The notes below the pieces were generated by a model that saw only the letters and a list, made by a program, of their open reading frames with translations, was not told the DNA's origin and did not search any database. The position numbers and the translations under genes were made by a program. Of a DNA stretch of 64,000 nt, positions 51,617 to 61,410 are shown piece after piece. The number at the start of each line of letters is the position of its first letter. The first letter of the stretch is position 1. The DNA is from Sphingomonadales bacterium UBA2369 (GTDB lineage: Bacteria > Pseudomonadota > Alphaproteobacteria > Sphingomonadales > Sphingomonadaceae): NCBI GenBank assembly GCA_002344055.1, contig DDTH01000001.1, positions 118,274 through 182,273 of the forward strand, read 5' to 3'.

Positions 51617-52153
51617 TCACGCCATGACGGGCTGCGCCTTCACATGGTTCACGACCGCCTTGTTCAGGATGTCGAGAAGCTTGGCGAGCGCCGCTTTCTC
51701 GTCGGTCTGCTCCATCGCCGCAAGTTCGCGGGCAAGGCGGGTCGAGGCGGCTTCGAAAATCTGCCGCTCCGAATAGCTCTGCTCCGGCGCATCGTCGGGG
51801 CGGAACAGGTCGCGCACCACTTCGGCGATCGAGGCGAGGTCGCCCGAATTGATCTTCGCCTCATATTCCTGGGCGCGGCGCGACCACATGGTGCGCTTGA
51901 TCTTCGGCTTGCCCTTCAGCGTGGTCAGCGCTTCCTGCATCGTCTTGTCGGACGACAATTTGCGCATGCCGACGCTCTCGGCCTTGTTGGTCGGGACGCG
52001 CAGGGTCATCCGCTCCTTTTCGAAGCGGAGGACATACAATTCCAGGCGCATGCCGGAAATTTCAGTGCTTTGCAGTTCGATGACACGGCCAACGCCGTGC
52101 TTGGGGTAGACCACGTAATCGCCAACGTCGAAGCTCAACGCCTTCGCTGCCAT
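51617..52153 (-). CDS. carD: CarD family transcriptional regulator
   Basis: 178 residues. N-terminal CarD/TRCF RNA-polymerase-interaction domain (FDVGDYVVYPKHGVGRVIEL, LRVPTNKAESVGMRKLSS) and C-terminal helical DNA-binding domain. CarD binds the RNA polymerase beta subunit and stabilises open complexes at ribosomal and other promoters. ATG at 52153 follows a TTG codon; the ATG is used. Monocistronic, followed by a strong terminator. Confidence 0.94.
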   Translation of the reverse strand: MAAKALSFDVGDYVVYPKHGVGRVIELQSTEISGMRLELYVLRFEKERMTLRVPTNKAESVGMRKLSSDKTMQEALTTLKGKPKIKRTMWSRRAQEYEAKINSGDLASIAEVVRDLFRPDDAPEQSYSERQIFEAASTRLARELAAMEQTDEKAALAKLLDILNKAVVNHVKAQPVMA

Positions 52154-52326
52154 CAATCTAGCCTTCCTGTGAATGTGCTTGGCCAGCCCCGCGGCCTGAC
52201 CCCGAGGTGCGGATATGCCGGTTGCGAATCCGGCGAGGTCCGCCGGTTACTGTCATATAGCAGTAACCAGGCGAAAAATCTAGGCTGGCGAGTCTGTTGG
52301 CACCCCCACGGTGGGGCGGCGCCCCT

Positions 52327-52758
52327 TTATTCGCGCGCCGCCGCCTCCGCCGCACGCTGCTCGCGGCGCTGGCGCTTCAGGATGCCGTCGAGGCTCCAGG
52401 CGCCCGGCCCGGCGAAGACGATGTAGAGGAAGACGAAGCAATAGAGGATTGCCGCGTCGCCGCCATTGTTGACGGGGAAGAGGTCGCTCGGCGCGTGATA
52501 GAGCCAATAGGCCACCGCCATCATCCCCGACGCCAGGAATGCCGCTCCCCGGGTGAACAGGCCGAGGAGGATCAGTCCTCCCAGCAGGATTTCGAGCACG
52601 CCGCCGAACCAGAGAAAGGACCCGAAATCCGGCCCGGGCCGCGTGCCGGCGGGAAGGTTGAACAGTTTCTGGGTGCCATGGAGAATGAAGATGGCGGCGC
52701 TTACGATCCTGAGCGCGCCCAGCGCAACGAACGGCGTGGTGGGCAAACGGTCGGCCAT
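52327..52758 (-). CDS. DoxX family membrane protein
   Basis: 143 residues with four predicted helices: LRIVSAAIFILHGTQKLFNL (the conserved HGTQKLF motif), FGGVLEILLGGLILLGLFTR (family GxxEIxxGxxL pattern), and two more. DoxX proteins have been linked to redox or thiosulfate metabolism, but most bacterial ones are of unknown role. Downstream of fdxA on the same strand with a short gap. Confidence 0.9.
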   Translation of the reverse strand: MADRLPTTPFVALGALRIVSAAIFILHGTQKLFNLPAGTRPGPDFGSFLWFGGVLEILLGGLILLGLFTRGAAFLASGMMAVAYWLYHAPSDLFPVNNGGDAAILYCFVFLYIVFAGPGAWSLDGILKRQRREQRAAEAAARE

Positions 52759-52811
52759 AATGCTTCCTCCCCTTCAGAGGCTCGCTTCTTCGGGGGAGAG
52801 GGTTGGCGTCG

Positions 52812-53150
52812 TCAATCCCCGGAGCCGGGATTGGGGCTGAAAAATTTCTCGAACTTGCCCTCGACGCCTTTGTGCTCGTCCGCGTCCTCGGGGCTGTCCT
52901 TCTTGCGGGTGAGGTTCGGCCATTCCGCCGAATAGGTCGCGTTCAGCTCCAGCCATTGCTCCTGCCCGGCCTCGGTGTCCGGAAGGATCGCCTCGGCCGG
53001 GCATTCCGGCTCGCACACGCCGCAATCGATGCATTCGTTCGGATTGATGACGAGCATATTCTCGCCTTCGTAGAAACAATCGACCGGACAGACTTCGACG
53101 CAATCCATATATTTGCAGCGGATGCAGGCGTCGGTGACGACGTAGGTCAT
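52812..53150 (-). CDS. fdxA: 7Fe ferredoxin FdxA
   Basis: 112 residues. Cys motifs in order C-x2-C-x4-C-x3-C ([17 protein letters not shown]) and [12 protein letters not shown], the pattern of [3Fe-4S]/[4Fe-4S] ferredoxins of the FdxA type. The about 45-residue C-terminal extension ending [18 protein letters not shown] is family-typical. Electron carrier in the cytosol. ATG at 53150 is used because homology starts there. Confidence 0.94.
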   Translation of the reverse strand: MTYVVTDACIRCKYMDCVEVCPVDCFYEGENMLVINPNECIDCGVCEPECPAEAILPDTEAGQEQWLELNATYSAEWPNLTRKKDSPEDADEHKGVEGKFEKFFSPNPGSGD

Positions 53151-53206
53151 GGAAAAGCGTCCTCGGGCGGTAATTGCGGCTGTGCTATGCCTGCCGAAAA
53201 TGCGCG

Positions 53207-53515
53207 TCAATCGTTGGGCGCTTCCTGCGAGACGTTCTTAGTTTCGGGAGGGTCGAGCAGGTCGTCGTAGCAGGCCCTGGCTTCGGAGGCCGGACCGCGC
53301 CGTTCGGGCAAGGCTATGATGCGAATGGCACGAACCTGGCCATCATGGGTGGCGAAGGTCAGCACCTGGCCGACGCGGACGGGCGCGGCGGCCTTGGCGA
53401 CGGCGCGGCCGTCGATGCGCAGATGGCCTTTGGTGGCGAGCGCCTGCGCCCAGTCGCGCTTCTTGGCGATACGGGCAAACCACAGAAAGCGGTCGAGCCG
53501 CATCTCGTCAGCCAC
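53207..53515 (-). CDS. S4 RNA-binding domain protein (Hsp15-like)
   Basis: 102 residues. S4 fold: [36 protein letters not shown] and [20 protein letters not shown]. HslR/Hsp15 proteins bind free 50S subunits with nascent chains after heat stress. The start overlaps the helicase stop by 8 bases, so translation is coupled to it. Confidence 0.9.
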   Translation of the reverse strand: MADEMRLDRFLWFARIAKKRDWAQALATKGHLRIDGRAVAKAAAPVRVGQVLTFATHDGQVRAIRIIALPERRGPASEARACYDDLLDPPETKNVSQEAPND

Positions 53516-56024
53516 GCCGCAACTCCGCGAGCGCGGCCCAGTGCGGGGCGGCCTTGGCCGGGGCGGCGGTCTTGCGGCCGCGCCCGCGCCATTTCCAGGC
53601 GCGTCCGGCGCCGTCCGGGCGGAAACCGATGTCGCGCATCAGCCGGGTGACGGTATCGGGCAGTAGGCCGAGTGAGGTGACCAGAGCGGGATCGACCAAT
53701 TCGCTTACCTTGGAGGCGTGGACCTCGTGCGCGTGGGCGGCGATCCGTTCGGCGATGTCGACGCGGATCAATTGCGGGCCGGCGGGGCGGAAGCCCAGGC
53801 TGGCGGCCTTGCTGTCTGCGGGAAGCACGACGGCGCCGGGATCGGGCAAGGCGGGCAGCGGCTGACCGGAGGCGGCGGCGCGAAGGGTGGCGCGCCAGCG
53901 CATCGCTTCGGGCTTGAGCACCGTTGGCATGAACAGGTCGAGTGCGCCGATGCGGATGCCGAGCTTGTGGAGCTGACGGCGCTGGTCGCGTTTGAGCTGA
54001 GCCAGAGGCGTGGCGACGGCGTCGCGGGCGACGATGCCGCCATCGTCGACCAGCATGGCGAGCACGGCGCGCAGCTCCGGCGGCGCGTCGGGCGCATGCG
54101 CGGCCATGCCGGCGCGGCGGAGCGGGGCGAGCATCCTTTCGACCTGGGCAGCCACCCAGGCTTTCAGGCGGGCGATGATGTCTTCGCGGCCCTTCGCGGA
54201 GACGCGGTCGATGCGGCGATCGAGCTGGACGCGGGGGCTGAGCAGGTTCTTGCCGGGGATGAGCGTGGCGACTTCGTGGCCGCGCCACAGGATGGCGGGC
54301 GGCTGGCCCGCATCGGTGCGCAGGGTGAAATGCGCGTCCTGGTCGGCGACCAAAGCGGCGGCGCGCTGCTCATATTCCCCGCCCAGCCGGCGCTCGGCCG
54401 CGGCGAGCAGCATCTTTCGGTCGGTATGGCGGGCGGCGGGATCGACCTGGAAATCGAAGCCGGTGAGGCGGCCGATCGGGTGACTGCCGACGGTGACCTC
54501 GCCTTCGGCATCGACGATGACGGGATGCTCGAGCGCGCCCTTCGCGCCGAGATCCTTCAGGAGAACAGAGGTGCGGCGATCGACAAAGCGCTGGGTTAGG
54601 CGCTCGTGCAGGGCGTCGGAAAGCTTCTCCTCGGTGGCGCGGGCGCGTTCGGCCATTTCGGCGGGAGCGTGAAGCCAGTCGTGGCGGTGGGCGATATAGG
54701 CCCAGGTGCGGACGCCGGCGAGGCGGTCGGCCAAGGCGTCGATATCGCCCTGGACATTGTCCAGGCGGGCGAGCTGTTCGGCATACCAGCCCTGCGGGAT
54801 GCGGCCGTCGCCGCCGAGGAGGAATTCGAGCAGGCGCGCGACCAGGCGGGCATGGTGATCGGCGCCGGTCTTGCGGAAATCGGGCAGGCCGCAGGCGGCC
54901 CAGAGGCGGCGCACGGGCTGCTCGCCCTTGAGATTGGTGTAGGCCGGATCGGCGGCGAGGAATTTGAGGACGGCGAGATCGACCGCTTCGGGGGCGGGGC
55001 GAAGGCCGGGCCGATCAGGGCGGCGCTCCAGACTGCGGATCAAAGCCTCGACGCTGCGGACATCGGGGTCGCCGTCGCGCCAGTAGAGGAAGTCCAAAGG
55101 GGCGAAGCGATGCTCCTCGATCGCCTCCACTTCCTCGTCGGTGAATTGCGCGAGCTTTTCGCCTTCGAGGCTGAGCGTGCCGAAGGTGCCGTCGCGCTGG
55201 TGGCGGCCGGCGCGGCCGGCAATCTGCGCCATCTCGGCCGGGGTGAGGCGGCGGCGGCGCTGGCCATCATATTTGGTGAGGCCGGCGAAGGCGACATGGG
55301 CGACATCCATGTTCAGGCCCATGCCGATCGCGTCGGTGGCGACGAGATAATCGACTTCGCCCGCCTGATACATGGCGACCTGAGCGTTGCGGGTGCGGGG
55401 GGAGAGCGCGCCCATCACCACCGCCGCGCCGCCGCGCAGGCGCCGCAGCGCCTCGGCGACCGCATAGACCTGGTCGGCGGAGAAGGCGACGATGGCCGAG
55501 CGCGGGGGCAGGCGGGAGAGCTTGGTCGCGCCCGCGTAGGATAGGGTCGAGAAGCGGGGTCGGGTGACGATCTCGGTCTTGGGGAGGAGCGCCTGCACCA
55601 TCGGTCGCAGACTCTCCGAGCCGAGGATCATCGTCTCCTCGCGGCCGCGGGCGTGGAGGAGGCGGTCGGTGAAGACGTGGCCGCGCTCCGGATCCACGCC
55701 GAGTTGCGCCTCATCCAGACCGACGAAGGCGAAGTCGCGGTCGAGATCGCCTTCCTCCTTGCCGCGGACGGGCATGGATTCGGCGGTGCAGCAGAACCAG
55801 CGGGCCTTGGCGGGAAGGATCTTTTCCTCGCCGGTGAGCAAGGCGACCTGATCCGCGCCCTTCAGCTTGACCACGCGGTCGTAAATCTCGCGGGCCAGCA
55901 GGCGCAGCGGAAAGCCCATCAGACCGGAGGAATGCGCGACCATCCGCTCGACCGCGAGGTGCGTCTTGCCGGTATTGGTGGGGCCGAGCACCGCCTTGAC
56001 GGGCGCGCGGGCGGGATTGGTCAT
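53508..56024 (-). CDS. SUV3-like DExD/H RNA helicase
   Basis: 838 residues. Superfamily 2 helicase core in the first about 370 residues: Walker A LGPTNTGKTHLAVERM, motif II LDEAQL, motif VI IAGRAGRHQRDGT. This is the mitochondrial SUV3/YxxX-type of alphaproteobacteria, followed by a long C-terminal region (about 470 residues) with several helical modules and no second nuclease domain recognised. Likely RNA turnover or ribosome-related. Coupled with the S4 protein. Confidence 0.85.
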   Translation of the reverse strand: MTNPARAPVKAVLGPTNTGKTHLAVERMVAHSSGLMGFPLRLLAREIYDRVVKLKGADQVALLTGEEKILPAKARWFCCTAESMPVRGKEEGDLDRDFAFVGLDEAQLGVDPERGHVFTDRLLHARGREETMILGSESLRPMVQALLPKTEIVTRPRFSTLSYAGATKLSRLPPRSAIVAFSADQVYAVAEALRRLRGGAAVVMGALSPRTRNAQVAMYQAGEVDYLVATDAIGMGLNMDVAHVAFAGLTKYDGQRRRRLTPAEMAQIAGRAGRHQRDGTFGTLSLEGEKLAQFTDEEVEAIEEHRFAPLDFLYWRDGDPDVRSVEALIRSLERRPDRPGLRPAPEAVDLAVLKFLAADPAYTNLKGEQPVRRLWAACGLPDFRKTGADHHARLVARLLEFLLGGDGRIPQGWYAEQLARLDNVQGDIDALADRLAGVRTWAYIAHRHDWLHAPAEMAERARATEEKLSDALHERLTQRFVDRRTSVLLKDLGAKGALEHPVIVDAEGEVTVGSHPIGRLTGFDFQVDPAARHTDRKMLLAAAERRLGGEYEQRAAALVADQDAHFTLRTDAGQPPAILWRGHEVATLIPGKNLLSPRVQLDRRIDRVSAKGREDIIARLKAWVAAQVERMLAPLRRAGMAAHAPDAPPELRAVLAMLVDDGGIVARDAVATPLAQLKRDQRRQLHKLGIRIGALDLFMPTVLKPEAMRWRATLRAAASGQPLPALPDPGAVVLPADSKAASLGFRPAGPQLIRVDIAERIAAHAHEVHASKVSELVDPALVTSLGLLPDTVTRLMRDIGFRPDGAGRAWKWRGRGRKTAAPAKAAPHWAALAELRRG

Positions 56025-56153
56025 AAGGGGTAGATTGGCGGCTGGGCGGGGGAAAGCAACAGCTTAGCGGTGGTACGAATTTCGTAATGCCGCCTTAACC
56101 TTCTTGTCGCAGAAGCCTAAACGGATGCGATCCGCGAGAGGGGCGGGACGAAT

Positions 56154-57740
56154 TTGTATCAGTTCGGAGACTTGAAGCCGGCAATGGCGGGCGGTGGCGG
56201 CAGCGCCGCGCGCTTCCGTGCGCCCCTGCGCGCGCCCGCCGCGCCGGTGAAGCCGGCGCCCGAGCCGTTCCGTCTGGTCGTGGACCTCGGCGCTAATATC
56301 GGCAGCCGCGACTGGTTTCGCGGGGCGGGGACCTGCTTCGCGCTCTGCTATGTCGCCACCTTGTTCTGGCCCGACATCGGCGCGATCGATGGGGCTGTCG
56401 CCGCGCCGATGAGCGCGATGCATTATGAGGAAGCCCAGGCGCTGGCGATCGCACCGGCGGCGCGGGACAGCGCGACCGGCCGCCGCATGGCGCCGACCGA
56501 CGCGGTCCAGCCTCTGCTCGATGCGCCCGAGCGGCCGATGGTGGAATTGCGCGCGGCCCTCTCCGCGCCCGGCGACCTGACCGGCGCGCTGACCCGCTCC
56601 GGGGTATCGCAGACGGAGGCGGCGGAAGTCGCATCGCTGGTCGGCGGGGTGACGCCGGTCAACGAACTGGCTTCCGGCACGGTGCTGGAACTGAAGCTCG
56701 GCCGCCGCGCGCGGACGACCGATCCTAGGCCGATCGAGAAATTGAGCTTCCGCGCGACCTTCGCGCTGAAGCTGGACATTGCCCGTTCCGGCGACCGGCT
56801 GGCGCTGACCCGCGTGCCGATCGCGGTCGATACCACGCCTTTGCGCGTGCAGGGCATTGTCGGCACCAGCCTCTACCGCTCCGCCCGCGCCGCCGGCCTG
56901 CCGCCGCGCGTGGTCGAGGCCTATATCCGCATATTGTCGACCCAGGTCGGCATTCCGAACGGCCTGAGCGCCAACGATCGCTTCGATGTGGTGATCGAGC
57001 ATCGCCGCGCCGCGACCGGCGAAAGCGAGACCGGGCAGCTCATGTATATCGGGCTGGAGCGCGCCAATGGCCGCGCCGTGCGCATGATGCCGTGGAATCT
57101 GGGCGGCGCGGTGCAATGGTTCGAGGCGTCGGGCGTCGGGCGGCAGACCAGCACCGGCTTCCGCATGCCGGTGAACGGCCGGCAGACCTCGCCTTTCGGT
57201 TATCGCATGCACCCTATCCTGCGTTACCGCCGCCTGCACACCGGCATCGATTTCGGCGCGCCTTCGGGATCGCCCATCTACGCGTCGGCAGACGGCCAGG
57301 TTTCGAGCGCGGGCTGGGATGGCGGCTATGGCAAGGCGGTGCGCCTGAACCATGGCGGCGGCATCCTGACCCTCTACGGCCATATGAGCCGGCTGGCGGT
57401 CTCGCCGGGGCAGCGCGTCGCGGCCGGGCAGGTGATCGGCTATGTCGGCTCGACCGGCATGTCGACCGGGCCGCATTTGCATTACGAAGTCCACCGCAAC
57501 GGACAGCGCGTCGATCCGGCCGGTTTCCGCCACGTCTCGCAATCGGCGATCCAGGGGGCGGAGCTGGAAAGTTTCCGCGCGCGCATGCGGCAGATGCTGG
57601 CTTTGCCGCTGGGGCGGCCGGCGACGACTGTGCAGAGCGCGACGCCGTCGGTGCCCGCGCAGCCCGCGGTGCGTCAGGCCCCCGCGCCGGTTGTGGCGGC
57701 ACCGCAGCCGCCCGCCCCGCCCCGTCCGGGCGAGTGGTGA
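56154..57740 (+). CDS. M23 family metallopeptidase, membrane-anchored
   Basis: 528 residues. One N-terminal hydrophobic segment (about 60-75), a central LysM-free domain with beta-rich repeats, and an M23 LytM domain with His 362 and Asp 366 (LHTGIDFG) and HLH at 441-443 (PHLHYEVH). All zinc ligands are present, so it is probably an active endopeptidase acting on peptidoglycan cross-links in the periplasm. The start is TTG at 56154 with GAGAGGGGCGGG upstream; ATG at 56184 is an alternative. Confidence 0.88.
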   Translation: MYQFGDLKPAMAGGGGSAARFRAPLRAPAAPVKPAPEPFRLVVDLGANIGSRDWFRGAGTCFALCYVATLFWPDIGAIDGAVAAPMSAMHYEEAQALAIAPAARDSATGRRMAPTDAVQPLLDAPERPMVELRAALSAPGDLTGALTRSGVSQTEAAEVASLVGGVTPVNELASGTVLELKLGRRARTTDPRPIEKLSFRATFALKLDIARSGDRLALTRVPIAVDTTPLRVQGIVGTSLYRSARAAGLPPRVVEAYIRILSTQVGIPNGLSANDRFDVVIEHRRAATGESETGQLMYIGLERANGRAVRMMPWNLGGAVQWFEASGVGRQTSTGFRMPVNGRQTSPFGYRMHPILRYRRLHTGIDFGAPSGSPIYASADGQVSSAGWDGGYGKAVRLNHGGGILTLYGHMSRLAVSPGQRVAAGQVIGYVGSTGMSTGPHLHYEVHRNGQRVDPAGFRHVSQSAIQGAELESFRARMRQMLALPLGRPATTVQSATPSVPAQPAVRQAPAPVVAAPQPPAPPRPGEW

Positions 57741-57760
57741 TCCGCTAGCCCATACCAAAG

Positions 57761-57848
57761 CCGCTCATGCTGAGCTTGTTGAAGCACTGTCCTTCTCCTC
57801 GGCGATCGCGAAGAAAGGGCAGGCCTTCGACAAGCTCAGGCTGAGCGG
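57761..57848. repeat. 88-bp paired-REP element, copy B
   Basis: Same length and ends as the copy at 3838-3925 (CCGCTCA... to CTGAGCGG), with inverted arms near CTGAGCTTGTTGAAGCA and TTCGACAAGCTCAGGCTGAG. It lies between the convergent M23 and HerA-like genes and could also act as a bidirectional terminator, since GTTTTTG follows it. Confidence 0.85.
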
Positions 57849-57874
57849 TGTTTTTGCTGGTTGGGAGAGGGGGC

Positions 57875-59560
57875 CTAGCGCCCCTGCGCGCGCCAGCGCT
57901 TCACCACGCGGCCGACGATGCCGTCTTCGTCGCCGGTGCGGCGCCACAGATCGGAGAAGGCCGGGTCTGACGAGGCCGGGCGGCGCTCGCGTTCCAGATC
58001 GTCGAACGAGACGCGGATCGGGATGGAGACGCCCTCGCCGCAGATGATGCATTCGCGGTTGCGGAGCGCCGGGATGACGTCGAGGAAACCGCGCGCGCCT
58101 TCCGGCATGGCGTTGCGGACGTACTGCTGGTCGCGATCGTTGTTGAGGCGCATCGCGATCAGGGTGCCGCATTGCGAGAGCACGCCCTCGGCGAGATCGG
58201 ACGGGCGCTGCGTGATCAGGCCCAGGCTGATGCCATATTTGCGGCCTTCCTTGGCGATCCGCTCCAGCACCTTGCGTACCGCCTGGCCGGACGAGGTCTT
58301 GTCGGCGGGGACGTAGCGGTGCGCTTCCTCGCAGACGAGCAGGATCGGCCGCTGCACTTCGTTGCGCGACCAGATCGCATAGTCGAACACGAGGCGGCTC
58401 AGCACCGCGACGACGACCGAGACGATGTCGGACGGCACGCCTGAGACATCGACGATCGAGATCGGCTTGCCTTTGGCCGGCAGGCGGAAAATCTTCGAGA
58501 CGAAGGCCGTCATCGTGTCCGCGATCAGCATGCCGTTGAACATGAACTGGTAGCGCGGATCGGACTTCAGCTCGTCGATCTTGGTCTTCAGCCGCATGTA
58601 GGGCGCGGTGTCGGTCGCCTTGTTCAGCAGCCCCATCTCGTTGCTGATCGCGCTCGTCAGATCGGACAAAGCGTAGGGAATGGGCGAATCGACGGTGAGC
58701 TTGTTGAGGCCCTCCGCCGCCCTGTTCTTCTGACGTGCGGTCAGCAGACACTTGGCGAGGATGTCGCTGTCCTGCTGGCGGTCGGCGCCCTGGCTGGTCA
58801 CGAAGACTTCGCAATGCTCCTCGAAGTTCATCAGCCAGTAGGGCATGGCCAGATTGTCGACGTTGAACAATTCGCCATGGCCCTTGAAGGCGGCCGAATA
58901 TTCGCCGTGGGGATCGATCATGACGATGTGCCCCTCGGGGCTCATGTCGCAAATCTTGTGCATGATGAGCGCGGTCGAGGTCGATTTGCCGGTGCCGGTG
59001 GAGCCCAAGAGGGCGAAATGCTTGCCGAGGAAGCTGTCCACCAGCAACGAGGCGCGCACGTCCTTGGTGGGATAGACGGTACCGATCTCGACATGGGCGC
59101 GGTCGTCGGCGGCGTAGATCTGCCCCAGGTCGGCGCGGGTGACCGGGAAGACGCGCGCGCCGGGGATCGGATAGCCGGTCACGCCGCGCTTGAAATTGGC
59201 CAGCTTGCCGGTGGTGGGATCCTCGTCGCCCTCACCGAGAAAATCGACCTTGGCGATCACCTTCTCACCGACCGCGTCCAGTTCGCGCACATTGGCGAGC
59301 AGCCAGCGGCGATTTGCCTGCAGCTTCACCTGGCTGCCGACCTGGCCGGACAGGGCGACGCTGGGATCGGGATGCGTGCCAAGCTCGGCGAGGCGGGCGG
59401 CGTCGATCTCGATCGTCGCGCCGCTGCCGTTGATCGCGCCGACCCGGCCGATCACCTCGTGACCGCTTTCCATCGCCACTACGGGCGGCCGCCCCAGCTC
59501 CGCAGGCGGCTGCACCTCCTGGAACGAGCAGGGCTGGCCGCGATTGGGTGCGTTCATCAT
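57875..59560 (-). CDS. HerA-like DUF87 ATPase
   Basis: 561 residues. N-terminal HAS-barrel-like domain (residues 30-110), then a FtsK/HerA-type ATPase with Walker A LLGSTGTGKSTSTA, the IDPHGEYSAAF block and Walker B PILLVCEEAHRYVP, plus SQRP/ITQRPSDLAE sensor and Arg-finger segment SQCGTLIAMRLNN. HerA hexamers translocate DNA, usually with the NurA nuclease; no nurA is visible nearby. ATG at 59560 is used; the TTG at 59593 would add 11 residues. It also resembles defence ATPases. Confidence 0.88.
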   Translation of the reverse strand: MMNAPNRGQPCSFQEVQPPAELGRPPVVAMESGHEVIGRVGAINGSGATIEIDAARLAELGTHPDPSVALSGQVGSQVKLQANRRWLLANVRELDAVGEKVIAKVDFLGEGDEDPTTGKLANFKRGVTGYPIPGARVFPVTRADLGQIYAADDRAHVEIGTVYPTKDVRASLLVDSFLGKHFALLGSTGTGKSTSTALIMHKICDMSPEGHIVMIDPHGEYSAAFKGHGELFNVDNLAMPYWLMNFEEHCEVFVTSQGADRQQDSDILAKCLLTARQKNRAAEGLNKLTVDSPIPYALSDLTSAISNEMGLLNKATDTAPYMRLKTKIDELKSDPRYQFMFNGMLIADTMTAFVSKIFRLPAKGKPISIVDVSGVPSDIVSVVVAVLSRLVFDYAIWSRNEVQRPILLVCEEAHRYVPADKTSSGQAVRKVLERIAKEGRKYGISLGLITQRPSDLAEGVLSQCGTLIAMRLNNDRDQQYVRNAMPEGARGFLDVIPALRNRECIICGEGVSIPIRVSFDDLERERRPASSDPAFSDLWRRTGDEDGIVGRVVKRWRAQGR

Positions 59561-59690
59561 GTCGGTCACAGGCCGGCTTTCGCAATGGTTCAACGCACCC
59601 TGTTAGCGCGGCCGGGTAAACAACTGCTTTTTGCGGCTGATATGTCCCGCTCACGCGGGGTGGGGGCCGGCGCCGCCTCCTACAAAGACC

Positions 59691-60452
59691 CTATTGGCGC
59701 GAGAAGATCGCGCTGGCGCCCCAGCCGAGCAGCAGGGAAACCATGACGGCGGCGATGCCGTAGCTGAGCGCGTGGCGATCCGCGGTATCGGCGACCCAGC
59801 CTTCGAAGCCGGACTTGTCGATCCTGATCTCGCGCTCCGCCACGGCGATGACGCGCTTGTCGCGGATCAGGAAGGTTTCGGCCGTGTAGGTGCCGACCGG
59901 CACACGCGCGGGAATGCCGATCCGCGCGGTGTAAAGGACGCCGTCGGTGATGCGGACCGCGCCCGGCTCCTCGGCATACAGGCCGGTGCGGCGCTTCAGG
60001 TCGATCAGGCCGGCTTCGAAACGCTGCGCCTCCTCGGTCGGATTGCCGCCGGCGGGAGAGAGCTGAAGATTGCCGACGCCGAGTTCGTAGATGGCCGCGG
60101 TCTGCTCATCGACGATCTGCGCGAGCGGGCGTGAGGAGGCGACGGCGTAGAAAGCGGGGGCGGAGCGGAAGCGGGTGCGGCCGACATTCATCCAGAGGCC
60201 GAACACGCGCTCCTTCTCGCGCACGACGATGCGCTCGAGCGGCCCCTTGATGACGACCGCAATGTCGCTGACGCCTTCCGGGGTGCGGCCGTCCGGATAG
60301 ACGATCGCACCGTAGAGGAGCAGCTGTTCGCCGCTGAAGCTGTAGCGGATCTCGATCTGGTTGTTGGAGACTTCGGGGACCAGGCGCGGCTCGGCCTGTC
60401 CCAGCATCAACGGGGCGGCGAGCGCCAGTGCGAGGAAGCGCAGGCCCTTCAC
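59691..60452 (-). CDS. TIGR02186 family transmembrane protein
   Basis: 253 residues: signal peptide (GLRFLALALAAPLMLG), a long extracytoplasmic beta-rich domain and one C-terminal helix (LSYGIAAVMVSLLLGWGASA). The family (TIGR02186) is a constant neighbour of sulfite/sulfonate exporters. Start is a GTG within GTGA overlapping the stop of the TauE gene. Role likely in assisting that exporter in the envelope. Confidence 0.88.
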   Translation of the reverse strand: MKGLRFLALALAAPLMLGQAEPRLVPEVSNNQIEIRYSFSGEQLLLYGAIVYPDGRTPEGVSDIAVVIKGPLERIVVREKERVFGLWMNVGRTRFRSAPAFYAVASSRPLAQIVDEQTAAIYELGVGNLQLSPAGGNPTEEAQRFEAGLIDLKRRTGLYAEEPGAVRITDGVLYTARIGIPARVPVGTYTAETFLIRDKRVIAVAEREIRIDKSGFEGWVADTADRHALSYGIAAVMVSLLLGWGASAIFSRQ

Positions 60453-61360
60453 AGCAATTGTATCGTGTAGATTTCCTCCGGCTGCCAGGTCAGCTGGAGG
60501 AACATGCGGAGCGCCACCGCGAGCACGATCACGGCAAGGATCATGCGCAGCAATTCCGGCTTCATCTTCTGCGCGAAGCGGGCGCCATATTGGGCGCCGA
60601 CGACCGAGCCGAGCAGCAGCAGGATCACCAGCACGATGTCGACCGCCTTGGTGGTGGTGGCGTGGACCAGGGTGGTGATGGCGGTGACGAACAATATCTG
60701 CAGCAGCGAGGTACCGACCACAACCTGCGCCGACATGCCGATCAGGTAGATCATCGCCGGCACCATCACGAAGCCGCCGCCGACGCCCAGCATCGCGGTC
60801 AGGATGCCGGAGAACATGCCGAGCAGGAAGGGCGCGAGCGGCGAGATGTAGAGGCCGGAGCGGTAGAAGCGCCAGCGGAAGGGAAGGGCGGCGACCAGGG
60901 GGTTGTGGCGGCGGGGCGGGCTCGTGCGCTCCTTCGCCTTGAGCATGCCCAAAGCGGTCGCGGCCTCCTTCGCCATCAGGATGCCGATGCTGCCGAGCAT
61001 GACGACGTAGAGGATGAGGACGACGGTATCGATCTGGCCGAGATTCTGGAGCAGGCTGAACAGGAAACCGCCGACAAGCGCGCCGACAATGCCGCCGGCG
61101 ATGATCACGGCGCCCATCCGGTAATCGACACCCTTGCGGCGCCGGTGGGCGAGCACGCCCGAAACGCTGGTGCCGGTGATCTGCGTGGTCGCGGACGCCA
61201 CGGCGACCGAGGGGGGGATGCCGTAGAAGATCAGGATCGGCGTGGTCAGGAAGCCGCCGCCCACGCCCACCATGCCGGTCAGCAGCCCGACCACGCCGCC
61301 GAGGCCGACGATCATGAGCCAGTTCACCGACAGGCCGGCAATGGGCAGATAGAGGTCCAT
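60449..61360 (-). CDS. Sulfite exporter TauE/SafE family protein
   Basis: 303 residues with about eight predicted helices and the internal duplication typical of TauE/SafE (VGGGFLTTPILIFYGIPPSV and VGGGFVMVPAMIYLIGMSAQ, each with GVGGG). It probably exports sulfite, sulfonate or a related anion. Coupled by GTGA to the TIGR02186 partner downstream. The conserved pair suggests a unit for sulfur-compound detoxification. Confidence 0.9.
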   Translation of the reverse strand: MDLYLPIAGLSVNWLMIVGLGGVVGLLTGMVGVGGGFLTTPILIFYGIPPSVAVASATTQITGTSVSGVLAHRRRKGVDYRMGAVIIAGGIVGALVGGFLFSLLQNLGQIDTVVLILYVVMLGSIGILMAKEAATALGMLKAKERTSPPRRHNPLVAALPFRWRFYRSGLYISPLAPFLLGMFSGILTAMLGVGGGFVMVPAMIYLIGMSAQVVVGTSLLQILFVTAITTLVHATTTKAVDIVLVILLLLGSVVGAQYGARFAQKMKPELLRMILAVIVLAVALRMFLQLTWQPEEIYTIQLL

Positions 61361-61410
61361 TGCCTTGTGCTGCTACAAGCTAAATCGGGCAGGCGGAAGG
61401 CGGGCTGGGC

